A DNA stretch of 57,441 bases from an uncultured Oscillibacter sp. (GTDB lineage Bacteria; Bacillota; Clostridia; Oscillospirales; Oscillospiraceae): NCBI GenBank assembly GCA_910576845.1, contig CAJTJA010000003.1, positions 61,902-119,342 on the forward strand, in the 5' to 3' direction. Below the pieces are notes generated by a model. The model saw nothing but the letters and a program-made list of their open reading frames with translations. It was not told where the DNA came from and searched no databases. Both the position numbers and the translations under genes were made by a program. Below, one piece after another: positions 49,961 to 57,441 of the stretch. Position 1 is the stretch's first letter. The number at the start of each line of letters is the position of its first letter.

Positions 49961-50007
49961 AAATCCCCCCAATGTAAGGACCTAAAGGTATTACATTGGG
50001 GGGATTT
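49961..50007 (+). terminator. Terminator after the AT-rich pair
   Basis: A 17-bp perfect stem, AAATCCCCCCAATGTAA (49961-49977) with TTACATTGGGGGGATTT (49991-50007). The rest of 49850-50174 holds no recognisable gene. Confidence 0.88.
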
Positions 50008-50174
50008 AATCTTACCAGGCAATCCCTTTTAGGCGATTTCCCATCAAATGCAAACCTTTGCCCTACAGGTAGAAACATCTTGGTTTCATCAGCCTTCCTT
50101 CTCACTATTTTTATATCTTTCTGTACTCTGCAAGCTCCTTTTCATGCCCCGCCCTAAACGGCTCCATCAGATCA

Positions 50175-50293
50175 CTAACGGCGCCGCTGCATGTAGGCGA
50201 TGTTCTGGATGCCCTCATAGAAGTCCAGCATTACCGGCGGGCTCACCCGTTTGACACTTTCGGAGAAAGTGTCTGTGGGCGCGGTAAGCCGGA
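50175..50293 (-). pseudogene. Orphan C-terminal gene fragment
   Basis: About 40 codons in one frame on the minus strand, ending PPVMLDFYEGIQNIAYMQRR R and a TAG at 50177-50175. It has GC-rich codon use like the host genes and abuts the stop codon of the ankyrin-like gene, with no start of its own. It looks like the tail of a gene whose front was lost, perhaps when the ankyrin-like gene arrived. The parent protein is not recognised. Confidence 0.45.
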
Positions 50294-50295
50294 AC

Positions 50296-50997
50296 TTACG
50301 TTGCAGAAGATAATTCCTTCTTTTTTGCGTTTAATATTTTTCGCAGCTCCTTTTTCCTGGGTTCCAGGCTCTCGCCGCTGATGTGTCTCAGCGCGCTGAG
50401 ATACAGGCGAACGGACTTTGTATTGTCAACCTGGGAATAAATTTCCTTAAGAATGCCGAACAGTTCCTCATCGGCGATGACACAGGCGAGCATATTGTAT
50501 TGATTCATCATGGATACTACGTCTATGGCCGCATAGAAAATCTCCTCAACATATTCCGGTTCATCCGCAAAGAGCTTCCTCTGCTTCCTCAGCCAATAGA
50601 GCAGCATGACAGCATCGTTGTGGAACGCCGCCATAATCGCCGGGTTCTTGAACGGTTTCGTGATCAGGAGGGACAGGTTCCGCTCAATTTCAACGCCCCA
50701 TTCCAGAAGCTGATCCGCCTGCCCGGGGGTGCGGACCACGTTCAGCGCGTTACCGTTGAACACGCTGGCCTGACATGTCCAATGGATGTCGGCTCCCATC
50801 TCACGGAGGGCCCGCGCCACGGGAAATCGGTCCCTCACCACCGCCTCCAGAAACAGGTTCGCGCCCGACAGGCACTTCACATGGACGAGTTCCGGCTCCT
50901 CTTTGATCTGGCGGATGATTTCTTCGTCTGATACTGTTTTATCCCAGAGCTGAGACGCGATTTCAGCAGCTCTTTTTCTTAATTCCAAATCTGTCAT
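50296..50997 (-). CDS. Ankyrin-repeat-like hypothetical protein
   Basis: A 233-residue, mostly helical cytoplasmic protein. One ankyrin-like unit is readable (GANLFLEAVVRDRFPVARAL REMGADIHW) and weaker copies follow (NPAIMAAFHNDAVMLLYWLR). No catalytic motif. The ATG at 50997 is chosen because the longer frame to 51099 would cross the promoter; AAAGGTGG lies 11-12 bp upstream, rather far. It ends in a lysine-rich tail. Ankyrin-type proteins bind other proteins; a regulatory or immunity role is possible but unproven. It has its own promoter with a large palindrome. Confidence 0.7.
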   Translation of the reverse strand: MTDLELRKRAAEIASQLWDKTVSDEEIIRQIKEEPELVHVKCLSGANLFLEAVVRDRFPVARALREMGADIHWTCQASVFNGNALNVVRTPGQADQLLEWGVEIERNLSLLITKPFKNPAIMAAFHNDAVMLLYWLRKQRKLFADEPEYVEEIFYAAIDVVSMMNQYNMLACVIADEELFGILKEIYSQVDNTKSVRLYLSALRHISGESLEPRKKELRKILNAKKKELSSAT

Positions 50998-51070
50998 TTC
51001 AATCAACCCACCTTTCAGAGGATACGGGTTTTTTCTGTTCCCATACAGATACGGATTTGTAAATAAGGCC

Positions 51071-51116
51071 ATTATAAAGTAACACCCGCTGAAAAGCAAC
51101 TTTTTTCAGCGGGTGT
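51071..51116 (-). promoter_or_regulatory. Promoter and palindromic operator of the ankyrin-like gene
   Basis: Minus strand: TTGCTT (51099-51094), 17-bp spacer, TATAAT (51076-51071). A 14-bp perfect inverted repeat, ACACCCGCTGAAAA (51082-51095) and TTTTCAGCGGGTGT (51103-51116), covers the spacer and -35. It could be an operator or, read on the plus strand, a terminator guarding manA. Confidence 0.65.
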
Positions 51117-51170
51117 CAGCTTCCTTATGGCAGCCCGCCCAAAGGGCGGCCGGCAATATTTCAACTTTAT

Positions 51171-51199
51171 TTGACTATGTAAATGAGATGAGGTAGAAT
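51171..51199 (+). promoter_or_regulatory. Promoter of manA
   Basis: TTGACT (51171-51176), 17-bp spacer, TAGAAT (51194-51199). Confidence 0.7.
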
Positions 51200-51253
51200 A
51201 ACAACCGAACAACGGACCGGAGATATCGGTCGTTGACCAAGGAGGTTGCCACC

Positions 51254-52180
51254 ATGCCTGCGTATTTGCTCTCTCCCGTCTGCAAGGATTATCTTTGGGG
51301 CGGGTCCCGCCGCCTGCGGGAGGATTTTGGGATTCAAAGCGGCCTGAATCCTCTGGCAGAGGCCTGGGTCCTCTCCTGTCACCCCGATGGCCCATCTGTT
51401 TTGGTATCCGGCCCCTATAGCGGCCGGACATTTCCGGAGTACTTAAATGAGGTTGGTAAGAAGGCTTGGGGAACCAATTGTGAGCGTTTTGAGAATTTTC
51501 CGGTGCTTATTAAGCTCATAGATGCGGATCAAAATCTATCCATACAGGTCCACCCCTCCGACGAATATGCCCTGGCCCATGAGGGGCAGTACGGCAAAAC
51601 GGAAATGTGGATTGCCCTTGAGGCGGAGCCACATGCATATCTTTATTACGGGTTCCGGCGGCCTGTTACCAAAGAGGAATTTGCCAAACGAATCAAGGAT
51701 GGTACTTTGACGGAACTGCTGCATAAGGTGCAGGTGAAAACAGGGGATGTGTTTTTTATTCCCTCCGGCACGCTCCATGCCATTGGCGCCGGTTTGGTGA
51801 TTGCGGAAATCCAGCAGAATTCCAATGTGACATACCGCGTCTTTGATTATGACAGGGTAGGGGCTGACGGGAAGACCCGCCCCCTCCATGTAGAAAAGGC
51901 GCTGATGGTGACAGACCTTGAGCCCACGGAGCCCCCGAATTTTGGCCCTCATCTGGGAAAATGCGATTATTTTACTGTGGATGAATACATAGGCCCCTTT
52001 TCATCCGGCTGCGATGAGTCGTCCTTCCATGCGCTGCTCATTATGGAAGGGGAGGGGGTGTTGGCCTGCGGAGGTGAGAAGCTGCGCGTTAAAAAGGGCA
52101 ACTGCCTGTTCCTCCCCGCCGGAAGCGGCGAATATCAGGTGGGCGGCAAATGCCGGACCCTGGTGATATATGTGTCTTAA
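51254..52180 (+). CDS. manA: Mannose-6-phosphate isomerase, class I
   Basis: Zinc enzyme that interconverts mannose 6-phosphate and fructose 6-phosphate, linking mannose use and GDP-mannose supply to glycolysis. The 308-residue Firmicutes-type protein has the zinc ligands in LSIQVHPSDEYA (Gln, His), YGKTEMWIAL (Glu) and IPSGTLHAIGAGL (His). The ATG at 51254 lies 8 bp after AAGGAGG (51239-51245); a TTG seven codons earlier overlaps that site and is rejected. It is monocistronic. The gap 52181-52509 holds two terminator hairpins and no gene. Confidence 0.94.
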   Translation: MPAYLLSPVCKDYLWGGSRRLREDFGIQSGLNPLAEAWVLSCHPDGPSVLVSGPYSGRTFPEYLNEVGKKAWGTNCERFENFPVLIKLIDADQNLSIQVHPSDEYALAHEGQYGKTEMWIALEAEPHAYLYYGFRRPVTKEEFAKRIKDGTLTELLHKVQVKTGDVFFIPSGTLHAIGAGLVIAEIQQNSNVTYRVFDYDRVGADGKTRPLHVEKALMVTDLEPTEPPNFGPHLGKCDYFTVDEYIGPFSSGCDESSFHALLIMEGEGVLACGGEKLRVKKGNCLFLPAGSGEYQVGGKCRTLVIYVS

Positions 52181-52407
52181 CGCGGAGGCGGCAGCAAAGA
52201 ATAGAAGAGAGCCGCGGCGAAGAAACGGCACGGCGGGGGAATAACGGTCAATGGTTTTGCGGCAGGAACGGTGCGTTTTTTGGGGCCTGCTTTTCGTTTC
52301 TGATGCGAAAGGCGGATTGCCTTTTATATGGTCTTTGAAAAAAGTTAAGTATGCTGCATTTTGCGGATTTCTCCTGATGGCAGGAAGATGAAGCTGATTG
52401 GATGTCA

Positions 52408-52432
52408 AAGCCTCCGGCTGAGCCGGAGGCTT
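52408..52432 (+). terminator. Hairpin after manA
   Basis: AAGCCTCCGGCT (52408-52419) pairs with AGCCGGAGGCTT (52421-52432); some 230 bp after manA, it may stop its message. Confidence 0.6.
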
Positions 52433-52441
52433 CATTAAAAA

Positions 52442-52470
52442 CGAAAGACACGCCTTCTGGGTGTCTTTCG
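52442..52470 (-). terminator. Terminator of glnS
   Basis: CGAAAGACAC (52442-52451) and GTGTCTTTCG (52461-52470); on the minus strand it is followed by TTTTTAAT. It lies 40 bp after the glnS stop. Confidence 0.75.
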
Positions 52471-52509
52471 CAGCTGTATTGCCTTGCATATGATAGAGTT
52501 TTCTCTGCT

Positions 52510-54198
52510 TTACTTCTTAAAACTGTCCTTTAAACTGACGCTGCGGTTAAAAACCAGATGGCCTGGCGCCGCATCCTTACTGTCCAGGCAGAAGTAACCC
52601 AGGCGCATAAATTGAAAGTTTGCCGGGGCAGAAGCATCCGCCAGAGCGGCTTCCACCTTGCATCCGGTGAGTATCTCCAAGGAGTTGGGGTTCAGGCAGT
52701 CGATAAAATCCTTGTCCGCAGCGTCGGGGTCCGGGTCTGTGAAAAGATCGCTGTATAGCCGGACCTCTGCGTCGGCGGCAGTGGCGGCGTCTACCCAGTG
52801 GATTGTTGCACCCTTCACCTTTCGGCCGTCGGCAGGGTCGCCGCCCCGGCTTTCCGGGTCGTATTCACAGAGAATCTCGGTGACATTTCCTGCCTGATCC
52901 TTCACGCAGCCGGTGCAGCGGATGAGGTAGGCCCCCTTCAGGCGGCACTCCGGGCCGCCGGGGTAGAGACGCTTATATTTGGGAACCGGGGCTTCCAGGA
53001 AGTCCTCCGCCTCTACCCAAAGGCTGCGTGAGAAGCAGACTTCCCGGGTTCCGGCGGCGGGGTCCACGGGATTGTTTTCCACGGTGACGGTCTCCGTCTT
53101 TCCCTCGGGGTAATTGGTGACCGTGAGCTTTACAGGCCGCAGGACTGCCATGACCCGCCTGGCGGTTTCGTTCAGGTCTTCCCGGAGACAGTGCTCCAAA
53201 AAGCCGTATTCCACAATATTGGCAGATTTTGCGACGCCGATACGTTCACAAAAGCTGCGAATGGAACGAGGGGTGTATCCCCGGCGGCGGAGGCCGCAGA
53301 GAGTGGGCATGCGGGGATCATCCCAGCCGGAGACCCGGCCTTCCTCCACCAGCCGGCGGAGCTTTCGCTTGCTCATGACCGTGTGGTCAATACCCAGGCG
53401 GGCGAATTCAATCTGGCGGGGCTTGGAGGGGAGGTCACAGTGCTCCACCACCCAGTTGTATAGGGGCCTGTGGGCTTCGAACTCCAGGGAGCAGAGGCTG
53501 TGGGTGATGCCTTCCAGAGCGTCTTGAATGGGGTGGGCGAAGTCGTACATGGGATAGATGCACCACGTGTTTCCGTGACGGTGGTGAGGCAGGTGGTTGA
53601 TCCGGTAGAGCACCGGGTCCCGCATATTGAAATTGCCGCTGGCAAGATCGATCTTGGCTCGGAGCGTCATGGCCCCATCGGGAAACTCTCCGGCCCGCAT
53701 CCGGTGAAATAGGTCCAGGCTTTCCTCAATGGGCCGGTCCCGCCAGGGACTCCGGGCCGGAACACCCACGCCGCCACGATATTCTTTAAATTCCTCAGGG
53801 GTGAGCTGGCAGACATAGGCAAGCCCCTTTTTAATAAGCCCCTCCGCCTGACGGTAATCCTCTTCAAAGTAGTCGGAGCCATAGAAAAAGCGGTCTCCCC
53901 AGTCAAAGCCCAGCCAATGAATATCCTCCTTGATGGCTTCCACGAATTCCTCGTCCTCTTTGGTGGGATTGGTATCGTCCATGCGGAGATTGCAGAGACC
54001 GCCGTATTTTTCAGCAGTGCCGAAATCGATGGTCAGAGCTTTGCAGTGGCCGATGTGGAGATAGCCGTTGGGCTCGGGAGGGAAACGGGTGTGAACGGTC
54101 ATACCCTCATACTGCCCGCCGGGGGCGATATCCTCCTCAATAAAAGCGTGGATAAAGTTCCGGCTTTCCAGTTCCGGCAGTTTAATCTCGTCCGCCAT
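52510..54198 (-). CDS. glnS: Glutaminyl-tRNA synthetase
   Basis: Class I synthetase, 562 residues (E. coli enzyme about 554). HIGH is at residues 48-51 in GYLHIGHCKAL and the KMSKS equivalent is VMSKRKLRRLV. GlnRS-specific features include the FPPEPNGYLH start, DDTNPTKEDEEFVEAIKEDI and the C-terminal beta-barrel anticodon domain. Most Bacillota charge tRNA-Gln through GluRS and GatCAB; a direct GlnRS is found in some Clostridia and is thought to be acquired. The ATG at 54198 has GGGAGGA upstream; the longer frame to 54306 is leader. It has a good promoter at 54355-54383. Confidence 0.95.
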   Translation of the reverse strand: MADEIKLPELESRNFIHAFIEEDIAPGGQYEGMTVHTRFPPEPNGYLHIGHCKALTIDFGTAEKYGGLCNLRMDDTNPTKEDEEFVEAIKEDIHWLGFDWGDRFFYGSDYFEEDYRQAEGLIKKGLAYVCQLTPEEFKEYRGGVGVPARSPWRDRPIEESLDLFHRMRAGEFPDGAMTLRAKIDLASGNFNMRDPVLYRINHLPHHRHGNTWCIYPMYDFAHPIQDALEGITHSLCSLEFEAHRPLYNWVVEHCDLPSKPRQIEFARLGIDHTVMSKRKLRRLVEEGRVSGWDDPRMPTLCGLRRRGYTPRSIRSFCERIGVAKSANIVEYGFLEHCLREDLNETARRVMAVLRPVKLTVTNYPEGKTETVTVENNPVDPAAGTREVCFSRSLWVEAEDFLEAPVPKYKRLYPGGPECRLKGAYLIRCTGCVKDQAGNVTEILCEYDPESRGGDPADGRKVKGATIHWVDAATAADAEVRLYSDLFTDPDPDAADKDFIDCLNPNSLEILTGCKVEAALADASAPANFQFMRLGYFCLDSKDAAPGHLVFNRSVSLKDSFKK

Positions 54199-54354
54199 AG
54201 CAGAAGTCCTCCCAAAGTAAAAATGATGATTACAGGCTGTCGAAAAGGGGCGGGAAACCGGTGGAGAGAAGAAGATTCCGCCCGTAAAAGCGACCGTTCC
54301 TGCCATTGAAAACAGCGCTTTGATATACCTGCCTCCGGCAGGCTGTGTTTTTTC

Positions 54355-54383
54355 ATTATACAGAACCAGCAGGAGAATTGCAA
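54355..54383 (-). promoter_or_regulatory. Promoter of glnS
   Basis: Minus strand: TTGCAA (54383-54378), 17-bp spacer, TATAAT (54360-54355). The inserted cassette begins only 2 bp upstream of the -35 box and leaves it intact. Confidence 0.8.
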
Positions 54384-54385
54384 GT

Positions 54386-55111
54386 GGGACTTTCGCGGGT
54401 TCCTTATCCAGATAAGTGTTGCTGGGAGAATCTCCAGCATTTTTAATAAACCTTTCCCATTAAAAATAGTCGTGTAATAATGCTATTGAAGAAGGTGTGT
54501 TTTGGGTATGCGGCAAAAAGAACTGGAAACACCAATTGGTAAAATTTATATATATAAAAATGGCCAAAAGATTAATTTTGAAGCTAAGTATTTTGATTAT
54601 GGGATGTATCTAAATGATGATGCCTTAAAAAGGCCACAAGGATTATATAAATTATATCCTAATATAGAGGAACTGGTAAAAGGTGATATTATCATTTGTG
54701 AATTTAATCAAGGCCATTTACAAGGAGATGGTGGAGACGAATTCATGCTGAATATTGTTGGAACATTCCAAGGGTATACCATTGGAATGGGAGCACCTGA
54801 CTCACAGGATATTGAAGATCATTATGCACAAAGGGAACGAGTTTTGCCTTATGAAACGTGGGGCAGTACGGAAAGAGGATTTGAAATTCACATCATAGAC
54901 ACGCCCCAAAGATATCTATGTGAAAAGGACTTTCAAGAGTTGTGTTTTGTTGTTGCATGGGAGCCGGGAACTACTGATGAAGCCTGGAAACTGATTTCGT
55001 TTGTGACGTGTTAGTATAAAAATGTGTGCGGGTTTAAATTTTGTTTGTTTTGGCGAAGAAATTTGAAAACAGACGTACAGCAACACTTATCTGGATAAGG
55101 GACTTTCGCGG
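54386..55111. mobile_element. Small AT-rich cassette with terminal inverted repeats and 13-bp direct repeats
   Basis: GGGACTTTCGCGG occurs as a direct repeat at 54386-54398 and 55099-55111. Just inside lie 22-bp perfect inverted repeats, 54402-54423 (TTATCCAGATAAGTGTTGCT is their inner 20 bp) and 55079-55100. Between them is about 650 bp of AT-rich DNA with one gene (54502-55014). The layout matches an inserted non-autonomous element with a target duplication; no transposase or integrase is present. The right direct repeat overlaps the inverted repeat by 2 bp, so the exact junction is uncertain. Confidence 0.7.
54502..55014 (+). CDS. Hypothetical protein carried by the AT-rich cassette
   Basis: A 170-residue soluble protein, acidic, with no signal peptide or membrane helix. 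It begins RQKELETPIGKIYIYKNGQK and contains FEAKYFDYGMYLNDDALKRP and KGDIIICEFNQGHLQGDGGD. I do not recognise a named family; the size, aromatic content and isolated placement are reminiscent of immunity proteins of polymorphic toxins, but this is a guess. The start may be TTG at 54502 (AAGG site 6-7 bp upstream) or ATG at 54508. Its strong A/T codon bias differs from glnS and the symporter on either side, as expected for DNA that arrived with the cassette. Confidence 0.7.
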   Translation: MGMRQKELETPIGKIYIYKNGQKINFEAKYFDYGMYLNDDALKRPQGLYKLYPNIEELVKGDIIICEFNQGHLQGDGGDEFMLNIVGTFQGYTIGMGAPDSQDIEDHYAQRERVLPYETWGSTERGFEIHIIDTPQRYLCEKDFQELCFVVAWEPGTTDEAWKLISFVTC

Positions 55112-55216
55112 AGGGGGGAGGCCCTTTGTGCAGTTTAGAACACAAAGGTTTTTAGGGAATCTCAGGGTTCCGTTTACGCTCGAATATTCCAGGAGGCGAT
55201 TCTGAAAGGGATAAGG

Positions 55217-55423
55217 AGCGACGGATATAGTCCGCCGCTTCAGGCTGTCAAAAAAGTATTTTGACAGCCTGAGCAAATTTTCAGAACGTTAAAACGTTCT
55301 GAAAACTTATGATTTCAATGGCGCGGGAAGCCCTTCCTGGGTTTCCCGCACACACTCTTCCTTCCCGTTGGTGTAATCTTCCCGTTTTTCGACAAACTGG
55401 AGCGGCGGACATAGTCCGCCGCT
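55217..55423. repeat. Diverged copy of the hairpin-rich repeat (inverted)
   Basis: Read on the minus strand, it has the same order of elements as the 31-kb array: terminal hairpin, linker with ACGGGAAG twice and GGAAGAGTGTGTGCGGGAA, GCGGGAA hairpin, AGTTTTCAGAAC/GTTCTGAAAA hairpin, a hairpin ending in AGGCTGTCAAAA/TTTTGACAGCCT, and the terminal hairpin again. Its terminal hairpins (55217-55239 and 55401-55423, core GCGGCGGAC/GTCCGCCGC) are unlike those at 31 kb but equally well paired. The unit period is 184 bp. Confidence 0.85.
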
Positions 55424-55486
55424 TCTCATTTGCTTTTCTGCTTTGAGAGCCGCTGCCGGGCTCCGGAAAACCGGCGGCTGTGCTGC

Positions 55487-56929
55487 TTAGGCCTTTTCCA
55501 CCTCCAGGAAACTGGAGGGATGCGTCTTATAAGTAGCCAGGCTGACGGCTGTCAGGGCAATGCCGCAGGCGATCGTGCCCGGAACGGCGGAACCCAGACC
55601 GAAGGGTTCGCCCATCAGTTTCCAGCCGACACAAACAGTGAAACCGGCAGCCATGCCGGCAATGACGCCGGCGCTGGTAGCTTTTCGCCAGAAGAGGGCG
55701 GCAAAGGCCGGGATGCCTGCCGCCGCCGCGTAGAAGCTCCAGGCGAACATAAGAATGTTGTAAGCGTTTTTGATATAAAGTGCAATGACCAGAGCGCCCA
55801 GGGGCAGGATAACGGAGAAAACGCGGGAGAGAAGAATCTCGGTTTTGTCCCGCATCTCCGGGAAAAAGGTTTTGCCGATGTCGTGAACGCAGGTTTGGAC
55901 GGAGACCAGCAGATAGCTGTCCGCCGTGGACATGATGACGGAGAGAATACCTGCCAGAGCCAGGCCTGTCAGACCGATGGGCAGCACATGGATGGCCAGG
56001 GCCGGGACCACGGCGTCGGTGCTGCCATAAACAGCCAGGGCTTCATCTCCAATGATCTGATGGGCTGCCACACCCATAAAGTAGACCAGAGCGATGGTGA
56101 TGCCATAGACCGAAGTGCCCAGAAACATGCCCTTTTTGGCGGAACCCCGATTTTTGGCGGCAAAGGCCCGCTGCCACATCTCTGCCCCAGCCATGGTGAA
56201 GACCAGATAGGTGACAATATCTCCCAAAATGCTGCCATTGATATAGGGCTTTGCAAGGGCTGGGTCCAGATTTGCAAGGAAGGTGGAAAAACCTCCGATG
56301 TGGCCCAGGGACGCTGCGGGAATAAGGATGTAGACGAACAAAATCAGCATGTAGAACTGCAGAACATCCGTGTATACTACACCGAAAAGGCCGGACGAAG
56401 CGGTATAGACCATGAAGATAACGCAAGCAATGAGGGCCCCTGCTTCAAAAGATAGGCCCACCTGTCCTCCGAGCATATTGATAATAGTGGCGGTTGCGGT
56501 TACTTGGGAGGCCACGGTGCCCATCATGGTAAAAGCCACCATAGCTGCCAGCATGATCTTTGCGGTCCTGCCAAAGCGGCGGCTGAAGAGGTCTGGAATA
56601 GAGGTGACGTCGTATTTCATGCCGATGTCGGAGATTTTCCCGGCAATGCCGGAAAAGATAAACATGCCCAGAAGATAGGGGATGGCAGTGATAACCGCCT
56701 TGAAACCGCTGGAATAGGCGACCCCGGCCCTCCCCATGAGACCGCTGCCGCCGATGATGGTGGCGCAGACGGTCGCCATCATCACCAGAGGTCCAAGGGA
56801 CCGGCCCGCGACATAGTAATCCCCCGTGTTTTTGATGCGCCGGACGAAATAGATGCCCACCGCTACCATGGTGAGAAGATAGAGAGCGATAATGGCGAGG
56901 TCCAAAATGCTGAGCTGAGTGTGATCCAT
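55487..56929 (-). CDS. Sodium:solute symporter (SSS family)
   Basis: A 480-residue membrane protein with about 13 helices of the LeuT-like SSS family. Recognisable parts are YLLTMVAVGIYFVRRIKNTG followed by DYYVAGRSLGPL at the N-terminus, ATIIGGSGLMGRAG in the first core helix, and the family signature region ALAGILSVIMSTADSYLLVS, whose serines bind Na+. It resembles the proline/pantothenate/unknown-solute branch; the substrate cannot be assigned. It is monocistronic with its own promoter. The ATG at 56929 gives the expected N-terminal helix. Confidence 0.92.
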   Translation of the reverse strand: MDHTQLSILDLAIIALYLLTMVAVGIYFVRRIKNTGDYYVAGRSLGPLVMMATVCATIIGGSGLMGRAGVAYSSGFKAVITAIPYLLGMFIFSGIAGKISDIGMKYDVTSIPDLFSRRFGRTAKIMLAAMVAFTMMGTVASQVTATATIINMLGGQVGLSFEAGALIACVIFMVYTASSGLFGVVYTDVLQFYMLILFVYILIPAASLGHIGGFSTFLANLDPALAKPYINGSILGDIVTYLVFTMAGAEMWQRAFAAKNRGSAKKGMFLGTSVYGITIALVYFMGVAAHQIIGDEALAVYGSTDAVVPALAIHVLPIGLTGLALAGILSVIMSTADSYLLVSVQTCVHDIGKTFFPEMRDKTEILLSRVFSVILPLGALVIALYIKNAYNILMFAWSFYAAAAGIPAFAALFWRKATSAGVIAGMAAGFTVCVGWKLMGEPFGLGSAVPGTIACGIALTAVSLATYKTHPSSFLEVEKA

Positions 56930-57059
56930 AGTGCCGTTTACCTTTCTGTTTCCGTTGCCTGCCCTTACGTCAAAGTCCTCTCAAAATAGAAGTCTTTCCG
57001 TTTGCCGAACCGGAGGAGAAACGCCGCCTCCGCTGCGGGAGCCTGTTTGATTTAAATAC

Positions 57060-57088
57060 AGTATAACAGAAAAAGGAAATTTCGTCGA
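57060..57088 (-). promoter_or_regulatory. Promoter of the SSS symporter gene
   Basis: Minus strand: TCGACG (57088-57083), 17-bp spacer, TATACT (57065-57060). Confidence 0.6.
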
Positions 57089-57181
57089 GCGTTTTTTATA
57101 AAAAGCAGCGGGAAAAAGTGGTGGAAATTGGCGATAATACAAAAATGTACCAGGATTTTTGGCGTATATAGGTTCCTGTCA

Positions 57182-57210
57182 TTGAGTTTTGCCTTCTATC
57201 CATTTATAAT
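57182..57210 (+). promoter_or_regulatory. Rightward promoter near the window end
   Basis: TTGAGT (57182-57187), 17-bp spacer, TATAAT (57205-57210). No gene is seen in the remaining 230 bp, so its target is probably beyond the window or a small RNA. Confidence 0.55.
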
Positions 57211-57351
57211 AAACCTTATTCAAAAAGCATCGGAACGAGGGGCCTGCTTGAAAGATGGCAGGATGCTCAGCGGGGAGGATTTTTACTTCAAGGGCATGTG
57301 ATATCCTTGAGGCAGCTTAGGCTTTGTTTGAAAAATGTCAAAACGCCGTTT

Positions 57352-57441
57352 TACGGCATCTTTTTCCACCGGAACTGCTTTGATTTTCCTTGAAATCCGT
57401 CAGGATTCCTGCGGGAAATTGCCTTGCCTGGCGATTGGATA
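57352..57441. repeat. Second copy of the 35-kb dispersed repeat, cut by window end
   Basis: From about 57382 it matches 35455-35514 in the same direction (shared CCTTGCCTGGCG and TTGGA near the end), and the copy continues past the window edge. Confidence 0.5.

Noticed and set aside
1..57441. tRNA, rRNA or tmRNA genes
   Set aside because: No GGTTCGAATCC-type T-arm with a matching acceptor stem, nor any conserved rRNA segment, was found; matches to GTTCGAA lie inside coding genes.

Overview
The window looks like a chromosome segment of a spore-forming, anaerobic Clostridia member, most likely of the Oscillospiraceae type (Oscillibacter/Flavonifractor-like). This is inferred from a GC-rich genome with strong AGGAGG ribosome sites, T-box and NiCo riboswitch control, spmA/spmB spore genes, a glgBCD/glgAP glycogen locus with the clostridial GlgD subunit, and an AbrB-type regulator with a zinc-ribbon tail. 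No rRNA, tRNA or CRISPR array was seen.

Layout. 1-2.2 kb: end of an envelope O-acylation pair (MBOAT acyltransferase, cut by the window edge, plus a DHHW protein). 2.4-3.8 kb: fumarase fumC. 4.2-12.9 kb: a complete histidine operon, hisZG(fused)-hisD-hisC-hisB-hisH-(Nim-like flavoprotein)-hisA-hisF-hisIE-hisJ, read from one promoter with a palindrome over its -35 box. 13.1-15.3 kb: AbrB-like regulator, spmA-spmB, and an XRE regulator divergent from a 59-residue protein with a shared palindromic operator. 15.3-17.5 kb: T-box leader and thrS without the TGS domain. 17.6-26.6 kb (minus strand): glycogen genes in two units, glgB-glgC-glgD and glgA-glgP, each with its own promoter; GlgA and GlgB both carry lysine/alanine-rich tails. 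26.7-29.9 kb: TauE-type exporter, Asp/Glu racemase and a DAACS symporter. 29.9-31.1 kb: ECF sigma factor with a probable membrane anti-sigma partner, followed by a 189-bp tandem repeat made of hairpins.

31.9-35.2 kb: a MerR regulator divergent from an Ntn-hydrolase (choloylglycine hydrolase family) and MATE pump; the promoter between them has the 19-bp spacer and central palindrome typical of MerR control. 36-39.1 kb: ATP-grasp, PHP and NodB-type deacetylase genes. 39.4-44.4 kb (minus strand): a DUF4127 protein, then a DUF6020-like membrane protein plus DPM-type glycosyltransferase bracketed by two inverted 163-bp MITEs. 44.8-46.1 kb: NiCo riboswitch and CDF metal exporter. 46.5-51.1 kb is accessory: LytTR regulator, broken IS630-type transposase, an AT-rich pair of small exported proteins, a gene fragment and an ankyrin-like protein. 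51.2-57 kb: manA, glnS, an AT-rich one-gene cassette with terminal inverted repeats and 13-bp flanking direct repeats inserted just upstream of the glnS promoter, a second copy of the hairpin repeat, and a sodium:solute symporter.

The most interesting observations are the hairpin-built repeat whose copies keep base pairing while changing sequence, the AT-rich inserted cassette, the HisZ-HisG fusion, the basic tails on two glycogen enzymes, and the MerR-controlled hydrolase/MATE unit. All functional calls rest on reading the sequence and family knowledge; no database search was run.
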